DNA of 64,000 bases from Branchiostoma floridae. Lineage: Eukaryota > Chordata > Leptocardii > Amphioxiformes > Branchiostomatidae. Positions 34,408 through 45,680 of this stretch are shown piece by piece; position 1 is the stretch's first letter, and each line of letters starts with the position of its first letter. Below the pieces are notes generated by a model. The model did not search any database. It was not told where the DNA came from and was given only the letters and a program-made list of their open reading frames with translations. The stretch is taken from positions 6,453,216 to 6,517,215 of the forward strand of contig NC_049982.1 of NCBI RefSeq assembly GCF_000003815.2. The letters are read 5' to 3'. Both the position numbers and the translations under genes were made by a program.

Positions 34408-34724
34408 CGTAGTCTGTGAGTAACCTTTTGTGCTGGGCTTGGTGTTCATACGTGTGAAATCTGTCTCTACTCACGAGCGCTTTCACCGTAATACAGTTAT
34501 TTCTTTAGCTAAATCTACATATATAATGTATGGAAAAGATCATGCATAAATCTATTGATTGATAATATACCGCATACCTCAGTAGGCAAGAAAAGCGTGT
34601 ACGGCTCCTGTGTTTCAGACAGCTTTCGTGATCCAGGTCCTTCGGTAGACTTCGGCACAATCCAAGCATGTCCTATACTGGCTAATGCTCTATATGAGGA
34701 GTGAGTATACCGCACAGTACCAGT

Positions 34725-35000
34725 GCAAAACCGTTTTTTTCTTGTTGGACCAGCCCAGAAAAATGGACCTGAAAAAATTACGGGACAGGATGTTGGACCA
34801 ATTCGAAAATGAATACACCCCTCTATCCCATTATTTCACTAGTAAGAGGAATTAAGATTGTGTCTATAAAAGATTGGCATAGCATCCCTCTATCACATTA
34901 TTTCACTAGTAAAAGATTCAATCAATAAAAAAGATAGGCTGCATGAATTTGTTCTACTAAAGAAAAAAATGTGACAGCAACCCTCTATCACATATAGACA
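34725..35000. repeat. Hairpin repeat related to 1,334-1,659
   Basis: 'Ctctatcccattatttcact' and 'ctctatcacattatttcact' are each followed by 'agtaagagg' or 'agtaaaaga'. The flank at 34,725-34,815 relates to 8,090-8,175. Confidence 0.55.
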
Positions 35001-35354
35001 ATTATTGAAATAACCGTTCGAAAACAAGTTATCACAACTTTTCCAACTATCACCTTTTCTGCCCTAAATTACTATTCAGGGCTAAATAAATGTGCTAAAT
35101 TATCAAATCCAGCAGATTATATCGACAGGCGTGTTTGGGTTCTTACACGTCCAAGAAAGGAGAGTAAGGTTGGTAGTCGTTTTTACCAAACTTCTACTGT
35201 CATGGTCTAAGACAAAAGCAGTTAGTGTTGTTTACATAAAGATGGGATTTCAAAACGCCAACAGACGTCGGATACTCCACCAAACAGAATCCTCTTTAGC
35301 GAAATGGACAATTGTTTTTGAGTATCACCCATTCATTAAGTTTTCACAGATAGT

Positions 35355-35450
35355 TAGGTCCAGGTTCGGGTCCGGACCTGGACCTGATCCTCTGGACCTG
35401 ATCCGTACCTGTACCTGAAGTTTCTGTACCGGCCGGTACATGCTCGTATC
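35355..35450. repeat. Short GGACCTG/GTACCTG-rich run
   Basis: 'Ggtccggacctggacctgat' and 'gtacctgtacctgaag' repeat a 6-7-bp motif, then the palindrome 'gtaccggccggtac'. Confidence 0.6.
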
Positions 35451-35589
35451 CCTGCTCTATATCTTCGTTTACTTTGACAACAATTCAACTTTTTTCACAC
35501 ATACTGACAAAGATTGAATCTAAGGAATACAGTTCTTCTATTTGGCCCCAACGCAAGAGCGAACAAAACTGCGTCTCTGTGACCGTAAC

Positions 35590-35745
35590 CATGATAATAG
35601 ACCACTGTAATGGTACACCACGCATTCATTGTGCAAGTGAAAAGTTCAAAAGAACTGTTTGCCTACTATTCACGCAACGAGCCTATCATTTAAGGCAGTG
35701 GGGCAGTCAAAGTAACCTTGCGTTAGGCGTGGTGCAGGTTGCGAA
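35590..35745. repeat. Dispersed repeat of the 'AAAAGTTCAAAAGAAC' family
   Basis: 'Agaccactgtaatggtacac', 'aaaagttcaaaagaac', 'ctattcacgcaacgagc' and 'aaggcagtg' occur in order, as in 2,740-2,917, 34,255-34,407, 41,230-41,420 and 43,850-44,000. Confidence 0.6.
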
Positions 35746-36111
35746 GTCTGTCTCAACTTTAGGGATGAATGATATGTGTCTATTGGTATCACGGAGCGGA
35801 ACAAAACCGAACGATAAAAAAACAAACATGTAACCAAAACCAAACGTAAAATTGTGTGTCCAGTCACGTCTCTAATGTCAACCAAGGAAGATCCAGCTGA
35901 AAAAGATAACAGGAAAACACTTATAGCGTTTAACATGCGACCAAGATAGGATGATAATCAAGTGTAACGAAATGGGGTTTACGGAAAAGGCTGGGCTGTC
36001 ACGTCAGGCTACTTGGACCTACGAAAGCCCATTGGGACAAAAGCTGTTTTAGCAGTAGGGGTTGTTTGTGCTCAGCGAAGAAGCTGTGTCTGGAGGATCT
36101 GTGTGTTATTA

Positions 36112-36232
36112 TGTGAATGAGCTGTGTGAAGTGGCGGTGTGTGAAGGAGCTGTTTGTGAAGCAGCTGTGTTTGAAGGAGCTGTGTGTGAAGGGGCTGTTT
36201 ATGAAGCAGCTGTGTTTGAAGGAGCTGTGTAT
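36112..36232 (+). repeat. 15-bp tandem repeat, about 8 units
   Basis: Variants of 'gtgaaggagctgtgt' and 'gtgaagcagctgtgt'. Confidence 0.85.
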
Positions 36233-36235
36233 GTT

Positions 36236-36330
36236 ACATAACTCAGAGGTTCTGGGTTCGAATCAGTTGATATGCCACCAATCTTGTGTGCTTGGAAAGG
36301 GCTCTTAACATGACTTCCTCCCTTCACTAG
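36236..36330 (+). mobile_element. Fragment of a tRNA-derived SINE (B box)
   Basis: 'Ggttctgggttcgaatcagt' contains a near-perfect pol III B box (GGTTCGAATC), followed by 'cttggaaagggctcttaaca' and 'gacttcctcccttcact', a tail I associate with chordate tRNA SINEs. The A box is absent, so it is 5'-truncated. Confidence 0.45.
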
Positions 36331-36514
36331 GGTAGAGAAAAGGGCCCTCCCTCAGATAAGGCAAAGAACCAACCACACGTAAGGTGAAAAGACTAGGGAT
36401 CTTTCCTTCCCAGTGTTAGTGGTTCAAAACCTTAAGTCCCATGGCCATACCTGTCGTATTGAGGTCACCTGAGTTAGCACCGAATGGCAGCAGTTCCAGA
36501 CCCTTGCACTTTTG

Positions 36515-36640
36515 CAACGCTTATTTTAAGCTCCTCACAATTCCATTGTCGATCCTAATGTATGACGCAGAAGCCTGGACCCTGACAGCCACTAAAGAAC
36601 GGCTCCTGGACGCCTCTGACCAACTAGCCACCAGTCTTAA
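36515..36640 (+). pseudogene. Possible RT C-terminal fragment of a non-LTR element
   Basis: KLLTIPLSILMYDAEAWTLT and ATKERLLDASDQ resemble the 'LLYGSEAWTLT...ERRLDAFD' stretch near the end of many non-LTR polymerases. It is short and lies inside the TIR element, so it may be a captured or older insertion. Confidence 0.4.
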
Positions 36641-37005
36641 GACTAATCCAATCAGCCCGATAAGTCGTGTTAATAGCCCTTCCCAAGGGCACAAGATCGG
36701 TGGCATATCAACTGATTTTAACCAAGAACCTCTGGTTTATGTAACAAACAATAGCTTCACACATAGCTTCTTCATTGAGCACAAACAACCACTAACTGCT
36801 AAAAACAGCTTTTGTCCCGATGGGCTTTCGTAGGTCCAAGTAGCCTGACGTGATAGCCAGCCCAGGTAGACAGCTCAGGTAGACAGCCCATGTAGACAGC
36901 CCAGTCTTTTCCGTAAACCCTAACGAAATGACCTTGCCATGTGTAACGAAATGACTTCGTGATGTAACGAATCGACTGTAACGAAAAGGCGATGTAACGA
37001 AACGA

Positions 37006-38227
37006 CCGGTTACCGGCCCCACAGGTCGTTAGAAAAATAATAGAAATTGGACAAACGTAAACAGGTAACATGTCAGACGAGTTAGCTGGGTCGCTAACCA
37101 TACTTCTCGGTCAGCTAATTCATCTGGCATATTATGTATCTAAATTTATATTTGTCCAATTTGTACTATTTTCCCCGAGACCTGTGGAGCCTGGTAGAGA
37201 CTAAGAGCTTCATGCCTACCTCAAACGGACTTGAATATATACGCATGTGTGACCACACCTTTACAGACATTTCTCCCTAATATCATTCACACCATATGGA
37301 TTTAACACATGTGGCTAGATTTTGTCTGGCATTTTTGTACTTTTGTACTTTTGTACCTTTAGCTCAGGTGATTAAATGGTTGCTTCTGTCTAGTGCACAC
37401 AGACAGAGAGACAGACACAAACAAAATCCTGACTGACAGCTTAAGTCTGCAAGGTGGAAAGGTGACGGTGGGTGTGTTGTCGGAATGAGGTGTCACTGTG
37501 CGAAGAATGGGATCTAATTAAGGTGATAGATGCCAGGTGCGTTTGGGATTGTTTACTTTTGGCAATTGGTGCCATGGGCAAACATTATCAGACATACCCG
37601 GCTTACACTTGTATTGTACAGGCAAATATCACGAGACATGTTTTGCTCAGGTTAAAAGAGGGGCACACCAGCCCAGATCGGAAACAACGCAGGTAAAAGT
37701 CGCTGTGTCGATTCGAGTAGTGGGGTCGCGCCCCTGAATCAGGCACTGTGTCGACCCAATCAACGTAGTAGGACCAAACTCCTTAAGATTTCTAAGTCAA
37801 GACAGAGTACATATTATTTTAACTCCGGGAATCACCTTGTTTACGTTTTCTTCACTAACTCGCTATGTGTCCATTTACAGTACCTTAGTCCCAAGTGACA
37901 GCCAAGCGATATCATGCAGCCACTCTTGAACATACATTTCTTGTTACTTGTACGTATATTGTATGCCCTGCTTCATTTTGACTGTGTTCGTACACGTTCT
38001 GCATACCAAGATCCAGCCACACTTCCTTGAGTATTGCAGTCTGTTCACAAACACAAATCACTCGTTCTCATTGAAATGTCGAAAATGGCATTTTTGTGGT
38101 CGAAAAATAGATCGGCTTTATTTTCACTGAAAACTACTTGGTTGTTTGGGAAAATTCCTCTTTTAACCATAGCCAAAAAATGGCAACTTATTATTTTCGG
38201 TCCCATTGATAATACATTACAGGGCAT
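37006..38227. other. Intergenic, nothing firmly recognised
   Basis: Includes triple 'acttttgt' at 37,335-37,357 and a CAGACAGAGA run near 37,398. Overlapping 60-75-codon ORFs at 37,472-37,737 are discussed under rejected items. Confidence 0.4.
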
Positions 38228-38602
38228 GTAACAAACGTTACCGGTAACGTTTGTTACAACAGTAGACTTTACCCTGTTTTCTTCAAAAGGACGTACCTTA
38301 TTGACTACATCATTTAGGTATAAGTGGATATCCCTAGGGACATTTGAAAAGTGGGCAGCTTTTTTACACCAGGTCAAATAGAAAGCTTAGACAGCATCGA
38401 ACAATGGTAACGTTTGTTACAGTCATTTCTGTACAACATTTTGTTAAGCATGGTGAGATACAAATGACAGTCACCAACCCTTTCTTGTTTCTTTAGAAAG
38501 CCAGAAGAACTGTACAGCGTCACAAAAACGGCCATTTCTAGTCTTATACGTGCATAATATAATCGTGGCAACCATCGTACTAGTGGTGGTAACGTTTGTT
38601 AC
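38228..38602. repeat. Perfect 30-bp palindrome and two further half-sites
   Basis: 38,228-38,257 is a perfect inverted pair of the 15-mer GGTAACGTTTGTTAC. The same 15-mer recurs on the plus strand at 38,406-38,420 and 38,588-38,602, about 165-180 bp apart. The spacing suggests terminal/subterminal motifs of a small DNA element. Confidence 0.8.
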
Positions 38603-39059
38603 AGAATCTGGCGACAGGCATAAACCACCTCACACAGCCTCCAAGATCAGTGACAGGGGCGATCTGACGTGATCGGGCAGAGGGCCTGGGTAGCTGGTTT
38701 CACCTGCCGAACAATCATTCTGGGAACTGAATTGTTACATTTTTGGCTACTATTTGAATTCTTCGTTTCTTCTCAGGCGACAGCCATTTTTTAGGGTGTG
38801 AAATCCCACCCGTGGCTATAATAATCTTCTAATCCATCAACCTCTACGAATGTTGTGGTGCATCTTTTGTAAAACATTACAGGGGTTGTGGAAAAATGAA
38901 GGAATCAGTGATGTTGTCTATAGTATGCTCCATATCAAGGCGTAAAGTCAAGCGACAGCATTTCGACATTTAAATGAGAACGAGCCAAATACAGACACAG
39001 GCTACCAACACCACAGCATACCTGACGTGATAAAGACGCTACAGCCGACATGTTGCGTG

Positions 39060-39160
39060 CAAATAAGGACTGGTGGTTTTTAAGTTTGCTGTGAAGCTGT
39101 CATGGCCACTGCGAAAACCCTGAACATTAAACCACAAAAGTGTCTGCATTTACAGTAATT
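39060..39160. repeat. 'Gtggtttttaagtttgc ... catttacagta' family
   Basis: Diverged copy of the boxes at 7,037-7,185 and 63,885-64,000. It ends with 'gtctgcatttacagta'. A short TA run follows at 39,179-39,193. Confidence 0.5.
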
Positions 39161-40150
39161 CCATTATTAGAAGGCTCCATATATATATATATATAGTATT
39201 GTGTGCTGCACCAAGTAAATAGAATACACCCGATGGTATAAGGGTCTGTCTAAACACCATAAACGACCACAAACAACCACAAATGACTCTAATATGCTGT
39301 GTATATGGGTCAACGACTCATATACACATATATCTGGAGACATTTTTTATACGTGTATGAAAAAAAAAATACGCAGCAAGGCCTAAGAATTCTCCAGTTA
39401 TTTCGAGTTAGTCCGGTTTCAAGATGAAAGCAATTCTTGGCCACCATGTTGGATCGTAATCGGACTGCATAAGTGCAAAATTTTTGCCCCAACCTTGGCA
39501 ACAACTTGTAGGCCCCTTTCCATGATCTTTCATCGGAATCATTCAATCAATGTCCAGAAAACGATGTTTTGAGGAGCAGTTTAAGCACCTTTCTAAGAAA
39601 GTGGCAAGTCGTAAAAAAACTCCGAACCGATACCTTCCTGCTTTTAGTTGTGTAACAGAGGGTCAGTTCAAGTGCGGCATGTTGTTTCTTTCTGTTTCTT
39701 AACTGCTTAAATCTTACAGTCGTTTCACATATTTATGTATCGATGAGTCCTCGAACGTTGAGAGATGATTTACACGGTCGTATTGATGGTAAATTTACTG
39801 TGATGTTGTGTATTTTGTTGATGTTTACAATCAGCATATCATGTGATCCTCCGCAGCATATCCCACCGCTTGACACAAAACAAGAAGGCGTAAAGCACTC
39901 ACCTTTGACTCCCTTTAATATCATAATCAACTCAACCTGTGTCCTGTAACTGTGTTAGCAAGTATTGGCATTCGCAGCCGAGCAAAGTACAGTCCATAAT
40001 CCAAAAACGCATGGTTCTGTCCGATAGCCAGTTCGATTTGTTCAATCCGGAAATTTAGCGACTAGACTGGCCGATCAGATCGTACCACTCTGTTGTGGAG
40101 GTGGGCACCTTTTTGGCGATGCCTCAGGGGATCATCCTAATGCTTTGTGT
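39161..40150. other. Intergenic, nothing recognised
   Basis: No gene or repeat that I can support. Short overlapping ORFs at 39,733-39,949 run on both strands. Confidence 0.4.
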
Positions 40151-40154
40151 TAGT

Positions 40155-40365
40155 ATGCAGTTCAGCACAGGAAAACAAGTGATCGCATTGGGTTCGGTAC
40201 TGGAATTCCAGTGATGAGCGAGCTTCAGCACTGGAACAAGGCCGTTCAGCCCCGGAAAACCAGTGCTGAAAATTCTTCACTACTGGGCGCCAGTCCTGAA
40301 ACCGATTCGACCCGTTGATTCAGCACTGGAGCACCGGTGCGGAACCCGCTACTTTTGTGCACTTG
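40155..40365. repeat. Palindrome cluster based on CAGCACTGG/CCAGTGCTG
   Basis: 'Gtactggaattccagtgatg', 'cagcactgga', 'aaaccagtgctga' and 'cagcactggagcaccggtgc' recur every 30-60 bp. The architecture is like the TGGATATCCA clusters elsewhere in the window but with a different core. Confidence 0.6.
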
Positions 40366-40604
40366 CTCCGTTTTGCAAGAATCACCAACATTGTACAGGT
40401 ATTTGTGGATTTTTTTTGTTCTCATGAATCGTAAAGCCGGCTATTAAAAGAAAAACGCCAACTTTCATGTCACATAAAAACGTCATAGCGATTTACCCCA
40501 GCCTAGAGCCACCAAATTTGGCCACTTTTCCTGAAATTCAATAAACATAAATAAAGTAAGATTTTATAATCTATAATCTATTTCATAATTATATATGAAT
40601 AATC

Positions 40605-41085
40605 AATGCCAATTTAACGACGTTAACGGCAAAAATCCAAAATTACGGACCATATGATCTGACCAGGAATAACTACTTATTATTCCTTAGACTTGTAACT
40701 ACCTGGTATATTGTCATGAAAAAAAAGGTTAAATGAAGGTTTTCAGACTATTCCGATTGTCTATTGTCTATTGCGATTTTTTGCTGAAAAAAAAAGGATT
40801 TTTGAAAATTCAAGGTGTTGAATACAAGATGGCGGATCCCAACTCGTATTTTAGATATGCATGATGACATTCTGTGGAAATTTGGTGATCATATGATAAG
40901 TCGTTTAAGAATTACAGAAGTTAGAAGGGGCGGGCCTCAAAAGGTCTCCCTCCCCCTGTCCCAGATTGATCAAAATAGCCAGTTCTGAATAGGGTTAAGA
41001 CCAGGCACCTTATCCCACACTACAAACTATAATTACTTCGCGGAGGTATGTTTTATACGGACACTTGTTGCCTTTGACCAGTGTG
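40605..41085 (+). repeat. Outer left arm (a) of a large inverted duplication
   Basis: Reverse complement of 49,845-50,305 over nearly its whole length, with small indels. Shared markers: 'ccaaaattacggaccatatg', 'gttacctgg/ccaggtagtt', 'gtgttgaatacaagatggcg', 'ttcgcggaggtatgttttat'. Confidence 0.85.
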
Positions 41086-41104
41086 TTCTGCTGCAAATCC
41101 TCCG

Positions 41105-41205
41105 GTAGCCAATGCACACTCCTAGGTCGGCTACATTCCTTTGCCTGAGCATTTGATATCATCTTGTGCTACCGTAGTATCTGCTTGGAGAGTAACACCA
41201 ACACT
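41105..41205. repeat. Right-end fragment of the CTCCAAGCAGA MITE
   Basis: 'Cacactcctaggtcggctac', 'gataccatcttgtgct'-like sequence and 'accgtagtatctgcttggag' match the right half of the MITE at 44,110-44,299. Confidence 0.6.
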
Positions 41206-41229
41206 CAGAGAAAACAGTGCTGTGTATCC

Positions 41230-41420
41230 ATGTAGGTAATTCATTGTCATAGACGCATGCAGGCTTTGTACAAGCATGTCTAAAGTTCAAAGGTGCAGTT
41301 ATGTTTGCTGTTTACTCAATGCATGAAAGGCTGCTTTTAAAGTGGTCCAGCCACGCCAGACCTAGCACAAAAGGTGACCTGGACTCTCCACTTAATCCTT
41401 TTGACGTTTTGACGTGTGAA
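41230..41420. repeat. Dispersed repeat of the 'AAAGTTCAAAGG' family
   Basis: 'Gcaggctttgtacaagcatg', 'tttgctgtttactcaatgc', 'atgaaaggctgc' and 'cctagcacaaaaggtgacc' occur in order. Confidence 0.6.
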
Positions 41421-41745
41421 GGCGGTGCCATTACACCCGCGTAAAGGGGGTATTGTACTCGAAGCATCTCGTATGCCATTTGTAAACTTTCAAAGGTTTG
41501 GCGATGGCAAGAGAAAGAGGTTGTTTTCATCTGTATTACCAAAGTTTTAAACTCTTCTTGAGGTTACATGTACATGAATAGCAACGGCTTTTGTTTTAAG
41601 TCCTGATGCGTGTGAACATGGACCGACTAGTATCATGCAAGCCACCTGATATTCAGGTAAGAATTACCCGATTACCCAATTGCACCACAAAACCATATTT
41701 GTCTGGCACAAGTGAGCAATTCATGGATCAACTTTGTTGTCTTGG

Positions 41746-42107
41746 GATAAAGACCCACATGCCTTTTGGAATAAAGTAATGAGCAAAGTTAAACCAGATA
41801 AAACGCAACAAAACTGCCAGATATCAAATGAGATGTAGTTGAAACATTTTGTGCAGTAGACAAACGCTTAACTGACGATATCAACAATTCTGAAATTGAA
41901 CTATCCACTACTGAAAACGTCCAAATACATCCTCAATCTCCTCTCACACCCATAGAAAACTCCACACTAGACTCTCAGATAACAGCTAAAGAATGCAACA
42001 AATCAATCTCAAACCTAAGGAATAATATACATTGTAGTAGCGACATGGTAGGAAATGAAATGTTAGAATGTGGCAGAGAAATCCTACAGACCCTTGCCAC
42101 CATTGTT
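41746..42107 (+). pseudogene. Non-LTR retrotransposon fragment, start of the RT domain
   Basis: DKDPHAFWNKVMSKVKPDKT is followed, after stops and a frameshift, by DDINNSEIELSTTENVQIHP, LTPIENSTLDSQITAKECNK and SISNLRNNIHCSSDMVGNEM. The last block corresponds to the 'ITxxEVxxAIxxLKNNKSPGxDGIPNEML' entry of non-LTR RTs. It ends abruptly at 42,107, where the next repeat begins. Confidence 0.65.
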
Positions 42108-42460
42108 TGATCATTACAGACATTTGCTCTTAATACACGGAGGTAATTGCACACTGATGAAGACAATATGTATACAGATAGTGGGAAATTGATCAAATTT
42201 GAATGCAGATTGAACACTATTTTGTCCTTTTTGATTCCCACCATATGATTTTCATCCATAAAATTGTGCACGGAAGACACAAAATTTAGCACGTCAATAG
42301 TGCATCCTATTTACATAATTACAAAATATTCCATCAAACATGAAACCATCCAGCTGCACCTTGATCAAGTCCCCAAGCCATTCAGTTCGTTGGGTCAGAC
42401 CTAAGTGCATGGTCTGAGGCAAAGTTGGACAGTCTTCGAGTATCCAAACAATATGACACC
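42108..42460 (-). repeat. Middle left arm (b) of the inverted duplication
   Basis: Reverse complement of 48,525-48,840. A third, direct relative is at 56,590-56,890. Markers: 'aacactattttgtccttt', 'ttttcatccataaaattgtg', 'tccccaagccattcagttcg'. Confidence 0.8.
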
Positions 42461-42632
42461 CAGTTCAGTTCAGTTCAGTTCAGTTCACCTTTATTCATAC
42501 TGATAAGCCCCATCGGTCAAACATGAAGTCCGTTCTTCCCAGGGGACCAGTTGAGGGGAGGTGTTACGGGAACAAAATGAATAAGTAAACAAATAGAAAA
42601 TTAATACAAGAATAGCTATTTACACCCTCACT
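42461..42632 (-). mobile_element. 3' end of a non-LTR retrotransposon with (CAGTT)n
   Basis: Five or six CAGTT units (42,461-42,486) are followed by 'cacctttattcatac', 'gataagccccatcggtcaaa' and 'gttcttcccaggggacc'. A short simple repeat next to a TTTATTCA motif is what the 3' end of CR1-like elements looks like on the opposite strand. It interrupts arm b/c of the inverted duplication. Confidence 0.5.
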
Positions 42633-42635
42633 AAA

Positions 42636-42918
42636 CCCATGCAGACCCTACCCATATATTTCCTATACCTATAGATACTCGTGGTTATCTTAGGCATAAA
42701 TGAGGGGACATAAGCACCCCAAGAGGGCCAACTGTTAAAATATTAAAGAACACATAACACGACCAGTTTTCTTATAGGCCTTCAAATTGGTTTTGTAACC
42801 TAACTTTTGTCAGGCCTTGTCAGATACATTGTATTCAGCTATAGGCTGAGATTACTTAATTTAATACAAGATTACCTGAGGAGTTTAGTAGAATACTGAA
42901 TGCTTTTAGATGCGCATA
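42636..42918 (-). repeat. Inner left arm (c) of the inverted duplication
   Basis: Reverse complement of 47,791-48,070. Markers: 'ggcataaatgaggggac', 'cttcaaattggttttgta', 'tacattgtattcagctatag'. A third copy, in the same orientation as 47.8 kb, is at 45,293-45,680. Confidence 0.8.
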
Positions 42919-43129
42919 GGACTTGTGGATACTTTATAGTAAAGTAGTATGTATCAGCCTAAAATTAATATCTATGGGGAAATAACACTACATTCTGTAG
43001 TTAAGACTCCTTTTAATAGCTTCACACTGTATGCAATTAGAAAAAGACTGGCAACATACCAGCCACTATGTCTTTCATGTCAATATAGTATTGAAGATAA
43101 GTATAATTTTGCTAGAAATTTGAAATTTG

Positions 43130-43452
43130 ACTAGAACACGCCTGAAGGATTTTGTTGGGTCGGGAGTACACTACAGTATCCGAACACCGTAGGAACATTG
43201 GATTTACAGACAATTTCTGATCGCACACATGGACTCTGCTTGAATTTCGCAAAGAAAGTACAACAATCGACACGCTTCTGTTCGTGGCTGCCTTCGACTC
43301 GAGGCGAAAAGCATGGCAGACTACTGAGGAACTCACTTCAGTACACTAAGGCCAGGGTGCTAAGCCCGAGACCACGAGTGCGAAACCTACGCTTGCTAAA
43401 CTCCTCAGCTTCTGTCTACAAAACTGAACTGCTATTAGTATTGGATAGTTAA
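43130..43452 (+). pseudogene. C-terminal tail of a non-LTR retrotransposon polymerase
   Basis: LDLQTISDRTHGLCLNFAKK, VQQSTRFCSWLPSTRGEKHG and RLLRNSLQYTKARVLSPRPR, ending at TAG 43,450, follow the conserved tail pattern 'LGLxTLxxRRxxLCxxFAxK...FxxWLPxxR...GRxxRN'. The part upstream of 43,198 is frameshifted (LKDFVGSGVHY resembles 'RxILGxxY'). It is dead and 5'-truncated. Confidence 0.7.
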
Positions 43453-43849
43453 CTTGATTTGATAAATTCAAAAAGATACCTCATTTTATTTGTGTTAGTC
43501 TGAAACTATAATGATAAATCATTTGTTAACGAGTAAACGTTGTACATACTGTAACTTATTGCATTGGTTTTTACTGTATCTATATATTAGGTTGATTGTA
43601 AATCTTGGCGCAATTAAGTTTCTACTACAATGCCGATTTGACACGTTTATTCAAGAAATAAACCAATAACTACATTTTCTAAAGGTAATGAATATGATCA
43701 GATGTAAATCTAGTTTACCGATGCCAAAGACAAGCGCGGATATTTTCAAATTACCTATGGGGGTCACCTATGTCCCGACTACATATTCTTAGGCCAGAAA
43801 CCCAACACCCAGAAAAACAGCGTCGTCTATTCATGCGAGCAGTGCTTTG

Positions 43850-44005
43850 TCATGGCCACCTGCATGCTTTGTGCGATGATTGAAGTTCAAAAGAACCTTA
43901 AGCTTGCTGTTTACACAACTCACGAAAGACAGTGAAATGGTCCGGATAACCTCTTGTGCTAGGCATATCATTCGTACGCATAAAGTCGGCCTTATTACAG
44001 TTCAG
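43850..44005. repeat. Dispersed repeat of the 'GAAGTTCAAAAGAACC' family
   Basis: 'Gcatgctttgtgcgatgatt', 'aagcttgctgtttacacaac', 'cacgaaagacagtgaaatgg' and 'ctcttgtgctaggcat' occur in order. Confidence 0.65.
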
Positions 44006-44109
44006 AACGCTGTAGGCTTGTTATATCACTTATTTTGAAATATTTTATCATGCCGGAGATAATGTGAACGAGAGCACTGTACATTTATTTCCTGATATCA
44101 AGATGTTGA

Positions 44110-44299
44110 TAATCTCCAAGCAGATTCTACAATGGCATAAGATAGTACCGAACTGGCCAAGCAGTGTAGTCAGCCAAAAGGTGTCCATTTGCCATGTAGC
44201 GCCATTTCCCCGGTAGCAAAACACACTCCCAAGCCCGCTTCACTCCTCTGCCAGCTTTTGATAATATCTTATGCTACCGTAGGATCTGCTTGGAGATTA
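44110..44299. mobile_element. 190-bp MITE with long TIRs and 8-9-bp target duplication
   Basis: It begins TAATCTCCAAGCAGATTCTA and ends with the inverse (TAGGATCTGCTTGGAGATTA). The inverted match extends over about 50 bp. It is flanked by GATGTTGA at 44,102-44,109 and 44,300-44,307 (AGATGTTGA if a terminal A is counted). It has no ORF. An 8-9-bp duplication fits hAT or Mutator-like parents. Confidence 0.8.
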
Positions 44300-44307
44300 G
44301 ATGTTGA

Positions 44308-45292
44308 GACCAATATGAAGAACAGAATGATTGCATGAGTAGAATTTAATTTTTTGTCAATTTTTTTTGTGTGATTGAATGAGCATTATAAGCATGTGCG
44401 GTTCCATCCTAAACGGCCTTCCACACGAGCCTTCAAATTTGTAGATAGGATACCATCAGGTTGCTTGCTTCGCCTAATCTTGGCAAATGTAGAGGTGACA
44501 GGTACCACTTTAGTATTATTTCTGGCATCATGCATTGTGGTACGACAATAATACCGGTAAGTTATCGGAACAACTTGCTCCTTATTTCTGATAGATAGAT
44601 AGATGACTATTTTCTCCTTTCGTGCTCGCTTTATTTTACCGAGACAAAAATGTGTTTAAGATGGAAAACTATTCCATGTGTATTTGTATGTTAGATAATC
44701 GCCAATATTATGTAATTTATATACTGGCCGTCTGAAAATACCACAGTTCTTTTCTCTTGTATTTGTAAGCTTTCAAGCCATCTTTAAATACACCTGTAAT
44801 ACATGTTGACATATGTTATATCCGATTTTCTATTTACAATCCCAACAGTAACTCGTCAAAGTACCTCAGGTCTTGCAAGTTAGATGCGTTATATGTTATG
44901 GATAACATTCGTTGTGTATTATTTGTATGTATTAGTGCCACATCATCTTCTCTCTGACAATTTCAAAACTAGTTAAACATAGCTTTACAGTCATTTTGTG
45001 AGTACCTTGGCAAGACATGACAACTGTTGTCCTTCAAGGTTAGAGTCTTCTTATGTGCACCATCAGTTTAAGGTCCACACTCCGGAACTTAATTGTAATT
45101 GTATGTTAATATTAATGCTATAGAGTATGTGTCAGATGTATCGTACGTTATCTGTATCTGTATAGCCGGTATAAACGCCCTTCGGCGTAACACACCTGGG
45201 GTATGTTGCCAGCCTTTTTCTAATTGTAAACAATGCGAAGCTATTCTTAAAGGAGTCTTGACACCAGAAGTGCTATGTGTTCTGTGTGCAGT
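44308..45292. other. Intergenic, nothing recognised
   Basis: AT-rich, with a GATA run near 44,591. Confidence 0.4.
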
Positions 45293-45680
45293 CTTGTTAT
45301 GTGTTCTTTGATATCTTCCAAGCCCCCCCCCCCCCCACACACACCCCACACCCCCTTCCACTGGACGGCGATCGCGATGCGCTCTCACTGCAACCTAAAT
45401 AGTATATGCTTAGCCTTTGATTTAATACTGGGTATATCATACAGTTTGCAAACGTGGGACAGCAAAACGCACAAAGTGTAAAAGAATTGTTTTTTCCCAT
45501 ACAATCCGTTGACCGATCTGTCAGATTCTATGTAGCAGAGGGAGCTAGCGCCGTCCTTGTGGAAAGGGACTATAAACAATTGGCCTTCTTGGGGTTCTTA
45601 TTGCCCCTCATTTATGCCAAAGATAATCACGATGAAGAAAGTGTCTACATGTATAGGAAATACATAGGTAGGGGCTGCAG
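45293..45680 (+). repeat. Third copy of arm c, interrupted by a 250-bp insert
   Basis: 45,293-45,325 and 45,577-45,680 together match 47,940-48,070. The insert at 45,326-45,576 begins with poly-C (45,326-45,336) and contains 'ggcgatcgcgatgcg'. Confidence 0.65.

Larger units (their letters stand above)
35950..36935. mobile_element. TIR element with internal 15-bp tandem repeat and retro fragments
   Basis: 35,955-36,085 ('gtaacgaaatggggtttacg', 'gaaaaggctgggctgtcacg', 'aagcccattgggacaaaagc') recurs in reverse complement at 36,755-36,930. Between the arms are a 15-bp tandem repeat, a SINE-like piece and an RT-like stretch. Just outside the right arm, 'tgtaacgaaatgac' is repeated about four times (36,922-37,005). 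Confidence 0.7.

Noticed and set aside
36236-36330. Functional tRNA gene
   Set aside because: A B box is present but there is no A box, no anticodon arm and no cloverleaf. Better explained as a SINE fragment.
37472-37737. Cys/His-containing ORFs (for example CHGQTLSDIP, YCTGKYHETC)
   Set aside because: Looks faintly like a zinc-binding exon with a GTAAAA donor at 37,693, but there is no acceptor or neighbouring exon, and the spacing matches no motif that I know.
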